Assembly (NCBI GenBank): GCA_964362645.1
Contig: CAYIFC010000006.1
Coordinates: 1 to 24,131, forward strand
Length of the DNA: 24,131 nucleotides
Origin: CAYIFC01 sp964362645
Lineage (GTDB): Bacteria; Patescibacteriota; Minisyncoccia; Phycocordibacterales; JACOZG01
Reading direction: 5' to 3'
Position 1 is the stretch's first letter; each line of letters starts with the position of its first letter. Positions 14,897 through 22,893 of the stretch are shown one piece after another. A program made the position numbers and the translations under genes. Under the pieces are notes generated by a model. The model saw nothing but the letters and a program-made list of their open reading frames with translations, did not search any database and had not been told where the DNA came from.

Positions 14897-16189
14897 ATGA
14901 AGAAAATCCTATTAAGTCTCGGAGCGATAGTAGCGGTAGGAGCTTTGGTCGCGGGTGCAACCGGTGCCTTCTATAACGACCAAGAAGTTTCGGCTGGTAA
15001 CATTTTTACCGCCGGCTCAATTGATCTGAAGGTTGATCAAACTCGCGCCTCGTATAATGGTGAAGAGTGTCAAACTTGTCATTTAGCTATTGTTAGCGAT
15101 GACACGACAGTGGTTGGAACTAGCCCAGCCGTTGAGCTCTCGTTTGTTCATAGTGCTTGGACGGCTGATCTTGATGGCGATCATGTTGTAGGGATGCCTA
15201 ATGACGGCGCTAATGATGGTTCAAAATGGATCTGGATTACCGATGGTCCAACTTTGCCCGCTACCGATCAGGATTACACTTTTGATCGCGAGTTTGCTTG
15301 GACCGGAGTGGCTAGTGACGCCACGCTTTACTTGGCCACCGATAATCTCTACACGAGTGTTAAGTTGAATAACAATCTTATTGGTTCAACCGCCGATGAC
15401 AATAATTTTACTTCCGCCACCGAAGACGAGTTTAATAACCTTGAATCGTATCTTGTCCAAGGCACAAACCGTCTTCAGGTTACAGTCCGCAATATTGGTT
15501 TAAATGGTGGTACCCCAACCTCAAATCCGGCTGGTCTACTCTTTAAGCTCGAAATTGATGGAAATTGTGAAGGCGGAAATGCTTACCAGAACACACCGGG
15601 GGCAACCTGTGAGCTCTGGGGCTTGCAAGATCTCACGAGCGAACAGTACTTTGACTTTGGTGATGTTAAGCCGGGAGATTATGGCACAAACTTAATCTCG
15701 CTTCATGTCGACAACAATGATGCTTACGCCTGCTTAATTCCCAACAACATAGCAGATAACGAAAATGTTGTTGTTGATCCTGAATTGACGGCTGGCGACG
15801 ATTCGTTAGATGGAGTGCCAAATGGCGAACTCTCCGATAATCTCGGTTTTTTCCTGTGGGAAGATAATGGCGATGGCGCCTACCAGACCAGCGAGCAAGT
15901 GCTTGTTGATGCTGGTACGACCATTGATCAGATTCAAGCCGAAATGCTTGCCTTGCAATTGACTGGCAGTGGCCCAACCGAATATGTTGGTTTAGCTTGG
16001 TGCGCTGGTACCCAAACCGGCCCAACAACTTCGGATCCGAATATTCCTCTCGTTTGCGATGGGAATGGTATGGGCAATAATGCTCAAACCGACCAGCTTA
16101 TCGCTTCGCTAACCGCTTATGTGGAACAGGTTCGAAACAATCCCGATTTCCGTTGTGAGAATATAAATCTCGACGCTCCCGCGGAATAG
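14897..16189 (+). CDS. TasA/CalY-like SipW-dependent secreted protein 2 with inserted domain
   Basis: The 430-residue protein shares with its neighbour the signal (GATGAFYNDQEVSAGNIFTAG, cleavage likely after Ala24) and the C-terminal blocks DVKPGDYGTNLISLHV and GLAWCAGTQT. Between them (about residues 58-240) sits an extra domain with EFAWTGVASDATLYLATDN, SYLVQGTNRLQVTVRN and LLFKLEIDG, the pattern of a galactose-binding-like beta-sandwich. The pair therefore looks like a tandem duplication in which one copy gained or kept a carbohydrate-binding-like module. A CQTC pair follows the signal region. The mature protein is acidic. It is the likely adhesive or decorated partner of the first protein. 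Confidence 0.85.
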   Translation: MKKILLSLGAIVAVGALVAGATGAFYNDQEVSAGNIFTAGSIDLKVDQTRASYNGEECQTCHLAIVSDDTTVVGTSPAVELSFVHSAWTADLDGDHVVGMPNDGANDGSKWIWITDGPTLPATDQDYTFDREFAWTGVASDATLYLATDNLYTSVKLNNNLIGSTADDNNFTSATEDEFNNLESYLVQGTNRLQVTVRNIGLNGGTPTSNPAGLLFKLEIDGNCEGGNAYQNTPGATCELWGLQDLTSEQYFDFGDVKPGDYGTNLISLHVDNNDAYACLIPNNIADNENVVVDPELTAGDDSLDGVPNGELSDNLGFFLWEDNGDGAYQTSEQVLVDAGTTIDQIQAEMLALQLTGSGPTEYVGLAWCAGTQTGPTTSDPNIPLVCDGNGMGNNAQTDQLIASLTAYVEQVRNNPDFRCENINLDAPAE

Positions 16190-16198
16190 TTTCTAGTT

Positions 16199-16251
16199 CT
16201 CGAATCCTGACGAATCTCCGGCCTTTGGGTCGGGGGTGGTCAGGGTTTGAG
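16199..16251 (+). other. Two-tier RNA hairpin between TasA-like 2 and sipW
   Basis: An outer 13-bp stem (16199-16211 with 16239-16251, two G-U pairs) encloses an inner 8-bp stem (16216-16223 with 16228-16235, two G-U pairs) with a TTTG loop. No T run follows, so it is more likely an attenuator or RNA-stability element. That could give high fibre protein and low peptidase levels from one transcript (inference). Confidence 0.55.
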
Positions 16252-16265
16252 ACAAGTATTAAGTA

Positions 16266-16799
16266 ATGAAGGTCCTACTAAAAATTATCTATTACGCGGT
16301 GGTGGCAGTGTTGGTGCTGCTAGCCTTGCTTTTAATTGCCTCTAAGCTGCCAATTGCTGGCAATTATCAGATCAAGATCGTACTCTCGGGCTCGATGGAG
16401 CCGGCGATTAAAACGGGGAGCATTGTGGTGATTAAGCCAGCAGATTCGTACAGGATTGGCGACATCATTACTTTCGGACCAGATAATAAAAAAAATATCC
16501 CTATTAGTCATCGGATAGTAGAAACGAGGGTGATCAATGGCGAAACCAGATTTTTAACCAAAGGTGACGCGAACAAACAACCGGATATTGCCGAAGTTAA
16601 GGTTAGTGCCGTAATTGGGAAAGTAATTCTCTCCGTTCCTTATTTTGGTTATTTGCTAGACATGGCGCGTAAGCCGTTGGGGATGATTATTTTGATTGGA
16701 GTACCGGCGGTGGTAATTATTTTTGACGAAGGGCACAAGATTTGGCGGGAAATGAAAAAAATGCGGCAGAAAAAAGATGAAACAAACGATACTATTTAG
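16266..16799 (+). CDS. sipW: SipW-type (archaeal/ER-like) signal peptidase I
   Basis: The 177-residue membrane protein has an N-terminal helix (about 7-26), the catalytic serine motif SGSMEP (Ser43), and ISHRI with His82 in the position held by Lys in ordinary signal peptidases. This is the Ser-His arrangement of SipW and ER-type enzymes. DIITF and LTKGDANKQPD are the other conserved boxes, and a second membrane helix lies at about 137-157. SipW cleaves TasA-like signals, and three genes here encode proteins with such signals. Its 3' end overlaps the next client gene by 23 nt, tying them in one operon. Confidence 0.9.
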   Translation: MKVLLKIIYYAVVAVLVLLALLLIASKLPIAGNYQIKIVLSGSMEPAIKTGSIVVIKPADSYRIGDIITFGPDNKKNIPISHRIVETRVINGETRFLTKGDANKQPDIAEVKVSAVIGKVILSVPYFGYLLDMARKPLGMIILIGVPAVVIIFDEGHKIWREMKKMRQKKDETNDTI

Positions 16800-18528
16800 C
16801 TTTCTAATAATTTGTCTCACAACCGTTGGTTATACCGGCGCTTTCTATAACGACGCTGAAAGCTCTAACGACAATATTTTCGCCACCGGCGAAGTCGACT
16901 TTACTTTAGATGCTGGTGATTTTTCACCCGAATCGACGGCCATTAACTTAAAAATTGGCGACACGACCGAAAAGGAAGTTACCGTGGTGCCCGGCGAGAG
17001 TAATCCATTTAAATATGTTGCTACTTCAACCAACTTTACTGGTGATGACGATTTTTGTAGCGCTCTAGAAATTGTTAATCCAGCCGAAGCAGAATTAACC
17101 GATTTTGATCCCCTAAATTTTGTAGTCAGTATTGATTCACCATTTGAAAATAAAGTTTGTAATTTTGATTTAGAATTTACTGGTTCCCAGACACGGCATG
17201 ATCTTAATTTGGGCGAAGGTTATAGCGATATAGAAACGACAGGGAACACGATCTCTTCTTGGGGTTTGCGTCTCAACAAGGTTTATTATGATGTTGCACG
17301 CAATCGTGGAGTTGATGGCCATAACGAATGGATCGAAGTTTATAATCAGACCGATAAACCCTTGAGTCTCACTGGTTGGCAGATTTGCGACAATAATACT
17401 TGCCAGACTCTACCATCTTCTGATCCGATCTCCCCGGAAGGTTTTGCTGTTATTACTCCAATGAGTTCCACCTGGGATTATTGGCATGTGCCCAGCGAAA
17501 TCGTTAAAATTTCGCTCGATATTTCGCCGATACTTTTGAATTTGGAAAATGATGCTGACATGCTCATGCTCAAGCGGCCCGATGGAGTAGTTATAGATCA
17601 AATGAATTGGGGTGAGCCCAATAATTCTTGGCCGAACATTAATTCTGAGGTGTGGGATCCGGGTGTTCCCGATGTAGTTAGCGGTGGGGCTCTTGCTCGT
17701 CAACCAAATGGTTACGATACCAATCAAGCGAGTGACTGGGTTGCGCTTATGCCCCCGACGGTTGACCTGCTTTATCCTGACGAAGATGGTTACGACGTGT
17801 GGTTTTGGGACATGGATTACCCGATAAGTTGGGTGGCTACTAACCCAAATGGTCCCGATAGTGATCTAAAAATTAGTCTCTCCTATATCAAAGACCTCAA
17901 TCAAGACGGCGTTATTAGTGTTGGTGATGCCGAATACCCGATTGCTAACGATCTTACTAACGCTGATAGTCCCTATACTTGGTTTGTTCCCTCTGGATTT
18001 ATTGGCTACATTTGGATCAAGGTGGTGGTAACTTCTCCAGAAAATCCAATGCTCAATGCAGTAACGATTAGTGGTGATCTTTGGGATCCTGTGCCAATCT
18101 TTGCCATTTCTAACGACACCGAAACGATTCGCCAAGCGATTAGAAACTTTAAGGATATTAACCCAGCAATCACAGATCGTTTATCTAGTATCGATGCTAA
18201 TAATCCAGAGAAGCGGGTTAAATTGTTGGAAGAACTTAACTCTGCTACTTCGAGTGACGCAATTGTAGTAGAAGAAGTGGTGGAAGAGGTTGTGGAAGAA
18301 GTTGTTGAGCCGGTTGAGTCAGAAGATGTTTCTGTAATTGAGGATACTCCGGTGGTTGAGGAAGAAACTCCAGTTGAAGAACCCCAGGTAGTAGAAGAGG
18401 AAGTAGTGCCGACTAAAGAAGAAGTTATTGAAGAAGCAGAAGTAGTAGAAGAAGTGGAGGTTATTGAAGAACCAGCGCCTGAAGATTCAGCACCAGTGGA
18501 AACGGAAAGTGAACCAACCAATGAATAA
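16777..18528 (+). CDS. SipW-dependent lamin-tail-domain surface protein with acidic tail
   Basis: The 583-residue protein starts with a TasA-type signal (TVGYTGAFYNDAESSNDNIF, cleavage probably after Ala22). A beta-rich domain (about 35-150) precedes a lamin-tail domain (about 163-285) with NEWIEVYNQTDKPLSLTGWQ and DGVVIDQMNWGEPN. A second Ig-like domain (about 325-445), with YPISWVATN and SGFIGYIWIKV, recalls Kre9/Knh1-like surface domains. From about residue 495 to the end the sequence is a low-complexity Glu/Val/Pro tail (VVEEVVEEVVE and similar). Lamin-tail domains occur on bacterial surface proteins and nucleases; no nuclease motif is visible. The acidic tail could bind cations or interact with basic surfaces. 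It overlaps sipW at its start and the next gene at its end. Confidence 0.8.
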   Translation: MKQTILFSFLIICLTTVGYTGAFYNDAESSNDNIFATGEVDFTLDAGDFSPESTAINLKIGDTTEKEVTVVPGESNPFKYVATSTNFTGDDDFCSALEIVNPAEAELTDFDPLNFVVSIDSPFENKVCNFDLEFTGSQTRHDLNLGEGYSDIETTGNTISSWGLRLNKVYYDVARNRGVDGHNEWIEVYNQTDKPLSLTGWQICDNNTCQTLPSSDPISPEGFAVITPMSSTWDYWHVPSEIVKISLDISPILLNLENDADMLMLKRPDGVVIDQMNWGEPNNSWPNINSEVWDPGVPDVVSGGALARQPNGYDTNQASDWVALMPPTVDLLYPDEDGYDVWFWDMDYPISWVATNPNGPDSDLKISLSYIKDLNQDGVISVGDAEYPIANDLTNADSPYTWFVPSGFIGYIWIKVVVTSPENPMLNAVTISGDLWDPVPIFAISNDTETIRQAIRNFKDINPAITDRLSSIDANNPEKRVKLLEELNSATSSDAIVVEEVVEEVVEEVVEPVESEDVSVIEDTPVVEEETPVEEPQVVEEEVVPTKEEVIEEAEVVEEVEVIEEPAPEDSAPVETESEPTNE

Positions 18529-19705
18529 ATTATTTACAAAATTAATAATCGCGGCAATTTTGTTGTTCGCTGCGCCGATTGCCTTTGCGCAGAGTACGCC
18601 GTTGCAAGTCACCTTCACTCCTAATCCACTTTTTGATCAAAGCAACTTCTTGCCCGGTGATGACTCGGTGGGTACAGTTGATGTCGTAAATAATACCGAG
18701 AGTGAACAAGAGGTGGTCGTGGAGGCAATTAATGTTTCTGACCATGATAGTTTTGGCGCCAAGCTCCATCTTAATATTACCGGATCAGCCGGAGTAATTT
18801 ATAACGACAACTTTGAGGCTTTCTTAACAAATGGCCCGGTTACGCTTGCTCTTTTACCCAGCGAGACTGCCGGTAACTTCGTTTTTACTGTTTCCTTTGT
18901 GGACGACAACGACAACACCTATCAAGGCAAGACCTTAGGCTTTGATCTTTGCGTCGGTTTTGAAGGAGGGGTATTTAATTGTGGCGAGACGGTGGTAGGC
19001 GAAGAAGAGGGTACAATTGGTTCGGGCAACAGTAGTAGTACAAGCGGCGGTGGATCCAGTTCCCGTACGAGTAGCGGTGGTAGCTTAACTTTGCAGATTA
19101 GTAACGAGCAAGTTACCGCCGTTAATGTGGCCACCGGCAACGCTGTTGTAGAATGGGATACCAATATTTTTGCAACTAGTCAGGTGGTGTATGGACCATT
19201 GTCTGGTACATACAATCTCAACATGGAGACCGAACCCTTCTATGGTTACCCATCCGGCTCAGCCGAAAATCCACTAAAAGTTTTGCACCACAGCGTTACC
19301 CTTACTGATTTGGTGCCTGGGCAAGTTTACAAATATCGGGTAATCTCTCGCGCTTCACCACCGACGGTAAGTTACGAGCGGGTGTTCGCTTTCGCGCTTG
19401 GGTCAACGGCAACGGCTGGCTCTGGTCAAGATACCTCGACTCGGTCATCAGTTGTGGTTGCGAGTGTAGATAATAATGAGCCGCCCGTCATTCCAGATAA
19501 TTTTACCGAAATCAATACCATGGTTGGCGATCTAACCTTACTTGATGCTCCGAGTCCCGATCCCTCCAGTAATAATTTCAATCAAGTTGCCGCTACTATC
19601 TTTGGTATGCCCGGCTGGATGCTGCCGATTGGTATTATTCTCCTCATTCTCTTGATAATTTACTTCCTCTGGATTTTGTTTAAGCAAAAAGATGTAGTAA
19701 GGTAG
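18521..19705 (+). CDS. Membrane-anchored surface protein with fibronectin-like domain
   Basis: I use the ATG at 18521, which gives a clean signal peptide (MNKLFTKLIIAAILLFAAPIAFA, cut near Ala23) and overlaps the upstream gene's stop by 8 nt. The 394-residue protein has an N-terminal beta-sandwich (about 25-155; TFTPNPLFDQSNFLPGDD...), reminiscent of TasA-associated or archaeal surface domains. A Gly/Ser linker follows (about 170-190), then a fibronectin III/phosphatase-N-like domain (about 190-305; VEWDTNIFATSQVVYGPLSG and HHSVTLTDLVPGQVYKYRV). A C-terminal membrane helix (about 366-387) ends in KQKDVVR. The layout suits an anchor that ties the secreted fibre proteins to the membrane (inference). 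The signal is of ordinary type, unlike those of the clients. Confidence 0.8.
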   Translation: MNKLFTKLIIAAILLFAAPIAFAQSTPLQVTFTPNPLFDQSNFLPGDDSVGTVDVVNNTESEQEVVVEAINVSDHDSFGAKLHLNITGSAGVIYNDNFEAFLTNGPVTLALLPSETAGNFVFTVSFVDDNDNTYQGKTLGFDLCVGFEGGVFNCGETVVGEEEGTIGSGNSSSTSGGGSSSRTSSGGSLTLQISNEQVTAVNVATGNAVVEWDTNIFATSQVVYGPLSGTYNLNMETEPFYGYPSGSAENPLKVLHHSVTLTDLVPGQVYKYRVISRASPPTVSYERVFAFALGSTATAGSGQDTSTRSSVVVASVDNNEPPVIPDNFTEINTMVGDLTLLDAPSPDPSSNNFNQVAATIFGMPGWMLPIGIILLILLIIYFLWILFKQKDVVR

Positions 19706-19709
19706 GTGG

Positions 19710-21395
19710 ATGACACAATCTCAAGCGCTCGAGATTCTTAAAACGGGCGGTAATGTTTTTTTAACTGGTGAGCCGGGGAGCGGCAAAACGCACACCGTTA
19801 ATAGTTACGTTAAATATCTGCGCGCGTGCGGCGTGGAGCCGGCGATTACGGCTTCAACGGGTATTGCGGCTACTCACATTGGTGGTTTAACCATCCACGC
19901 TTGGAGTGGGATCGGGATTAAGTCGGTTATTTCGAGCCATGATTTGGATTTGATTACACAGAAAGAGCGCGTGGTTAAGCGAGTGCTCAACGCTAAAGTT
20001 TTAATTATTGATGAGATCTCGATGCTTTCGGCCGACACACTGGCTTCGGTGGAGTGGGTTTGCCGCGAACTGCGCCAGTCAACGGAACCCTTCGGTGGTT
20101 TGCAGGTGGTATTGGTGGGCGACTTTTTCCAACTGCCGCCAATCTCCGCGCGGAACGAAGATGGTAAAAGTAATCCCGCTATTTTCGCTTTTAATTCCCC
20201 AGCTTGGCAGCGCGCGCGGCCCTTGGTTTGCTACCTCTCCGAGCAACATCGCCAAGAAGATCAAGTCTATTTAGCGGCGCTTACGGCGGTGCGTCGTGGT
20301 ATGGTCACGGCCAAGGTGCGCGAGTGTTTACAGGGGCGCTGTGGTGAGTTTGAAGCTGATGATCAGGTCACCAAACTTTTTCCCCACAATATTGATGTCG
20401 ATCGGATTAACGAGCAAGAGTTAGCTAGGCTCCCTGATGATCAGCCAACGGTCTACAAAATGGAGAATTACGGCGCGCCGCTCTTGGCCGAAGGGTTAAA
20501 AAAGAGTTGTCTCTCGCCAGAACTTTTAACGCTTAAGTTGGGTGCGAAAGTCATGTTTACCAAAAATTCGCCAGAAGGGAAATATGTTAATGGCACGACG
20601 GGGGAGGTGGTGGCCTTCTCTAATCTCAACCGCCGACCGATTATTAAAACTAGGAACGGACGACAGATTGAAGTTGAGCCTGTGGAATGGGCCGTGACGG
20701 AAGGAGTGCGAGTGTTGGCCAAGATTACACAAATACCTTTGCGTTTGGCTTGGGCAATTACCGTCCACAAGAGTCAGGGGATGTCGCTTGATGCGGCGGT
20801 TATCGATTTACGCTCGGCCTTCGAGTACGGGCAAGGTTACGTGGCGCTCTCGCGGGTACGCAGTTTGAGCGGCCTCTACTTACTTGGCTTCAATCAACGC
20901 GCGCTTGAGGTCCATCCTGAAGTTTTGGCTAAAGATCAGCACTTGCGTCAGCAATCGAAGGAGGCACGCGAGGCGTTTGATCGTCTCGCTTTTAGCGAGC
21001 TAAACAAAATGCACGCCAATTTCTTAAAAGTTTGCGGTGGTGCGGTTGGGCGCGGACCAAAAAAGTCGGTTAAAGTTGTCGCCGGAGCCAGTCTGGCAAA
21101 TACGAAAAGTTTACTCCCGCGGAAACTCTCTCTGGTCCAAATGGCCACCGAGCGCGGCGTGATCGTGGGTACAATTATTAACCACCTAGAGCAATTAGTT
21201 ACAGCTCGTGAGCTTGATGCTCTTATTGATTTTTCTCATCTTAAGCCCTCGCCCGAACAATTAGCAGAAATAAAAAAAGCTTTTGAAAAAGTTCGTAAAA
21301 CCGACCCCTCCTTGCCACTCTCACCAACTCGTCGCTTGCTCGGTAATAAATACACCTTCGACGACCTCCGCCTCGCCCGCTTATTCCTAAAATAA
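19710..21395 (+). CDS. PIF1/RecD-like superfamily 1B DNA helicase
   Basis: The 561-residue protein has the PIF1 motifs in order: Walker A GEPGSGKT (20-27), the Ia region TASTGIAATHIGG, Walker B VLIIDEISML, motif III VVLVGDFFQLPP, a motif IV-like QHRQ, motif V/VI WAITVHKSQGMSLD and YVALSRVRSLSGLYLL. The C terminus (about 470-561) has a helix-turn-helix-like HTH_40 module (SLVQMATERGVIVGTIINHLEQL), known from bacterial RecQ/PIF1-type helicases. PIF1 enzymes unwind DNA 5' to 3', resolve G-quadruplexes and help replication and repair. It begins 4 nt after the surface-protein operon and ends just before the DGR. Any role in DGR retargeting would be speculation. Confidence 0.9.
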   Translation: MTQSQALEILKTGGNVFLTGEPGSGKTHTVNSYVKYLRACGVEPAITASTGIAATHIGGLTIHAWSGIGIKSVISSHDLDLITQKERVVKRVLNAKVLIIDEISMLSADTLASVEWVCRELRQSTEPFGGLQVVLVGDFFQLPPISARNEDGKSNPAIFAFNSPAWQRARPLVCYLSEQHRQEDQVYLAALTAVRRGMVTAKVRECLQGRCGEFEADDQVTKLFPHNIDVDRINEQELARLPDDQPTVYKMENYGAPLLAEGLKKSCLSPELLTLKLGAKVMFTKNSPEGKYVNGTTGEVVAFSNLNRRPIIKTRNGRQIEVEPVEWAVTEGVRVLAKITQIPLRLAWAITVHKSQGMSLDAAVIDLRSAFEYGQGYVALSRVRSLSGLYLLGFNQRALEVHPEVLAKDQHLRQQSKEAREAFDRLAFSELNKMHANFLKVCGGAVGRGPKKSVKVVAGASLANTKSLLPRKLSLVQMATERGVIVGTIINHLEQLVTARELDALIDFSHLKPSPEQLAEIKKAFEKVRKTDPSLPLSPTRRLLGNKYTFDDLRLARLFLK

Positions 21396-21401
21396 AACCT
21401 A

Positions 21402-21434
21402 CCCCTGTCGGGAGGCAACCCCTCCCGACAGGGG
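21402..21434 (+). terminator. Strong hairpin after helicase gene
   Basis: A perfect 14-bp stem (CCCCTGTCGGGAGG at 21402-21415 with CCTCCCGACAGGGG at 21421-21434) and a 5-nt loop. The following T tract is weak (CTTGACTTCTT). It likely stops read-through into the DGR target gene. Confidence 0.7.
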
Positions 21435-21435
21435 C

Positions 21436-21465
21436 TTGACTTCTTGAGTGTTTTCTGTATATAAT
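21436..21465 (+). promoter_or_regulatory. Promoter of DGR target gene
   Basis: TTGACT (21436-21441), an 18-nt spacer and TATAAT (21460-21465) make the strongest sigma70-like promoter of the region. The expected start near 21472 gives a leader of about 115 nt that contains complementary blocks (GGCTGG near 21469 with CCAGCC near 21547; GAGCG with CGCTC near 21532-21557), so it may fold. Confidence 0.75.
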
Positions 21466-21587
21466 ATGGGCTGGTCTTTGTAAGGGATCACTGTTTCTAT
21501 TGTGGTTTAAGTTAGCCATGATCGCCAGTCCGAGCGTTTCGGATGCCAGCCAGTCGCTCGTAAGAGCTAACGGCTAGGAGATAACTC

Positions 21588-22529
21588 GTGAGTACAACAA
21601 AGTGGACAGAATGTCGGGCTGGGACGGTTAATGGAGCGTATCAAAGATTCATGGTTTTTTTGGGAGAGGATGCTGAACAAGTTCTTACTCTTATGAACAC
21701 GAATGATGAAATTGCCCAAGATGTTGCTGGCTACGCCAGAAATCGGGTTCTGGGCCAGAGTCAAAATATGGCAAGTCCCAACGATTTTGCCGGCGAAGAA
21801 GTAAAGTCCAACTACGTTTATCCACCAGAACACAAGGGTCTCAAGTCGGTTGCCGATCAGGTTAAAATTCTCTTGGAGTTTTTACCTGGTCTTGATCCGG
21901 CTCTTGCGCTCCAGTACGCCGCAGAAGTTTATTCTCGCCTGACCCTGCCGTCCTGGATTGAAGGACCACTGGTTGTACCGAAGTTGAGCACGATGGCTCG
22001 GCTCTTTTTCCACAACTTGAAGGGAGTAGCCGAGCAAAATTGTGCGGCCGTTAACCTGATTCTGGAGAAGATTGCCGTCCAGCGTAGTTTCTACAACTAT
22101 CGCAGTGGCCAAATCCTTCCTGATCGATACTGCCAGCACACTCGTACTGCCGCCGCTCTTCAAGTGTTGGAAGCAAGTCAGCCAGGCGATCTTTTAGTCA
22201 TTCCGGTCCAACTTGGTTTGCATCATCGTGGTCGTTCGACTCGTCGAGCCACAGCTGTGATGCTCGAACCAGAATTTGGTCTCGGCGCCTTCGCTGGTGG
22301 TTGTGCTACCCTAACCCATTCCGAACGTTTTGTTCGTTGGGAACAACTCCATATGGATTTGCCGGGGGATGAGTTCGCTCCTGATGCTGGTGGCCAGTTC
22401 TCGCGCGCGCCGATCCTCGGCCACGACGGCGGCCGCCTCGAGTTCGGCGCGTACGATGTCGGCGGGGCTGACGCGCGCTATGGCTCGGCTTCTGGTCTTG
22501 TTCCGCAGCCAAGTGATCCTCGAAACTAG
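21588..22529 (+). CDS. DGR variable (target) protein
   Basis: The 313-residue protein starts at a GTG preceded by a good Shine-Dalgarno (AGGAG, 8 nt away). The N-terminal 230 residues are largely helical and match no domain I know. Around residue 225 a segment, LGAFAGGCATLTHSERFVRW, precedes EQLHMDLPGDEFAPDAGG, which resembles the C-terminal region of many CPR DGR targets. The last 50 residues are the variable region: residues 265-307 with GGQFSRAPILGHDGGRLEFG and a conserved end RYGSASGLVPQ. Fifteen residues differ from the template-encoded version (268, 273, 278, 280-283, 285, 287-289, 292, 293, 295, 307). No signal peptide or membrane segment is visible. The variable C terminus probably forms a C-type-lectin-like ligand-binding face; the ligand is unknown. 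Confidence 0.85.
   Translation: MSTTKWTECRAGTVNGAYQRFMVFLGEDAEQVLTLMNTNDEIAQDVAGYARNRVLGQSQNMASPNDFAGEEVKSNYVYPPEHKGLKSVADQVKILLEFLPGLDPALALQYAAEVYSRLTLPSWIEGPLVVPKLSTMARLFFHNLKGVAEQNCAAVNLILEKIAVQRSFYNYRSGQILPDRYCQHTRTAAALQVLEASQPGDLLVIPVQLGLHHRGRSTRRATAVMLEPEFGLGAFAGGCATLTHSERFVRWEQLHMDLPGDEFAPDAGGQFSRAPILGHDGGRLEFGAYDVGGADARYGSASGLVPQPSDPRN
22379..22508 (+). repeat. DGR variable repeat (VR)
   Basis: This 130-nt stretch at the 3' end of the target gene aligns without gaps to 22894-23023 (offset 515). It differs at 17 positions, all of which are A in the template: 15 A to G, 1 A to T, 1 A to C. None of the non-A positions differ. The last 35 nt before the final changed codon (22471-22505) are identical and A-poor, the expected homing-initiation segment. 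Confidence 0.96.
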
Positions 22530-22566
22530 AATTCTTGAAGCTTTTGAAAAATTGCTTCTTGAATTC
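22529..22566 (+). repeat. Imperfect inverted repeat downstream of VR
   Basis: GAATTC and GAAGC at 22529-22541 pair with GCTTC and GAATTC at 22554-22566, with a TT/TT mismatch between them and a 12-nt loop. It begins 20 nt after VR. In Bordetella phage a hairpin just after VR aids target recognition, so this is a candidate homologous element. Confidence 0.45.
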
Positions 22567-22574
22567 GCAAATTT

Positions 22575-22613
22575 ATCGCGGTTATCCACATGGTGGGTCG
22601 CCGCGATTTTTTT
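22575..22613 (+). terminator. Terminator of DGR target gene
   Basis: ATCGCGG (22575-22581) pairs with CCGCGAT (22601-22607), followed by seven to eight T. The loop contains TTATCCACA, an exact DnaA-box sequence, probably by chance. Confidence 0.75.
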
Positions 22614-22614
22614 A

Positions 22615-22620
22615 TATAAT
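22615..22620 (+). promoter_or_regulatory. Possible -10 box for the template RNA
   Basis: TATAAT directly follows the terminator and precedes the hairpin-rich template region. No -35 is obvious, so the promoter call is tentative. Confidence 0.35.
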
Positions 22621-22893
22621 TAAACTCGGGTGAGGCTAGTGCATAGTAATTTAAGCCTGCCTGTCGGCAGACAGGAATTACTATCGCCAACCCCTTTCTC
22701 TTTAGAGAAACCGGCCAGAGTCCCGACGATTACGGTTTTCGGGAGCGTGCCGCGATAAAGAGAGACTGCTTGCTTTTACTTAAGGTGAACTCTTTTAGAG
22801 TGTTGCCCAAAAAGATTCAGGAGTAAGATAGTGTCTTGTTGCCAACAAGAACCACCTTCAAGCTCTGGTGGCCCGGATGAGTAGAAGCAATTA

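Noticed and set aside
18006..18521. A 171-residue Ser/Thr-rich minus-strand frame
   Set aside because: It is the antisense of the Glu/Val-rich tail of the lamin-tail protein; low complexity on the sense strand keeps it open.
22306..22589. Arg-rich minus-strand frames opposite the variable repeat
   Set aside because: GC-rich VR sequence lacks stop codons on the opposite strand; the residues are low-complexity and depend on random VR content.
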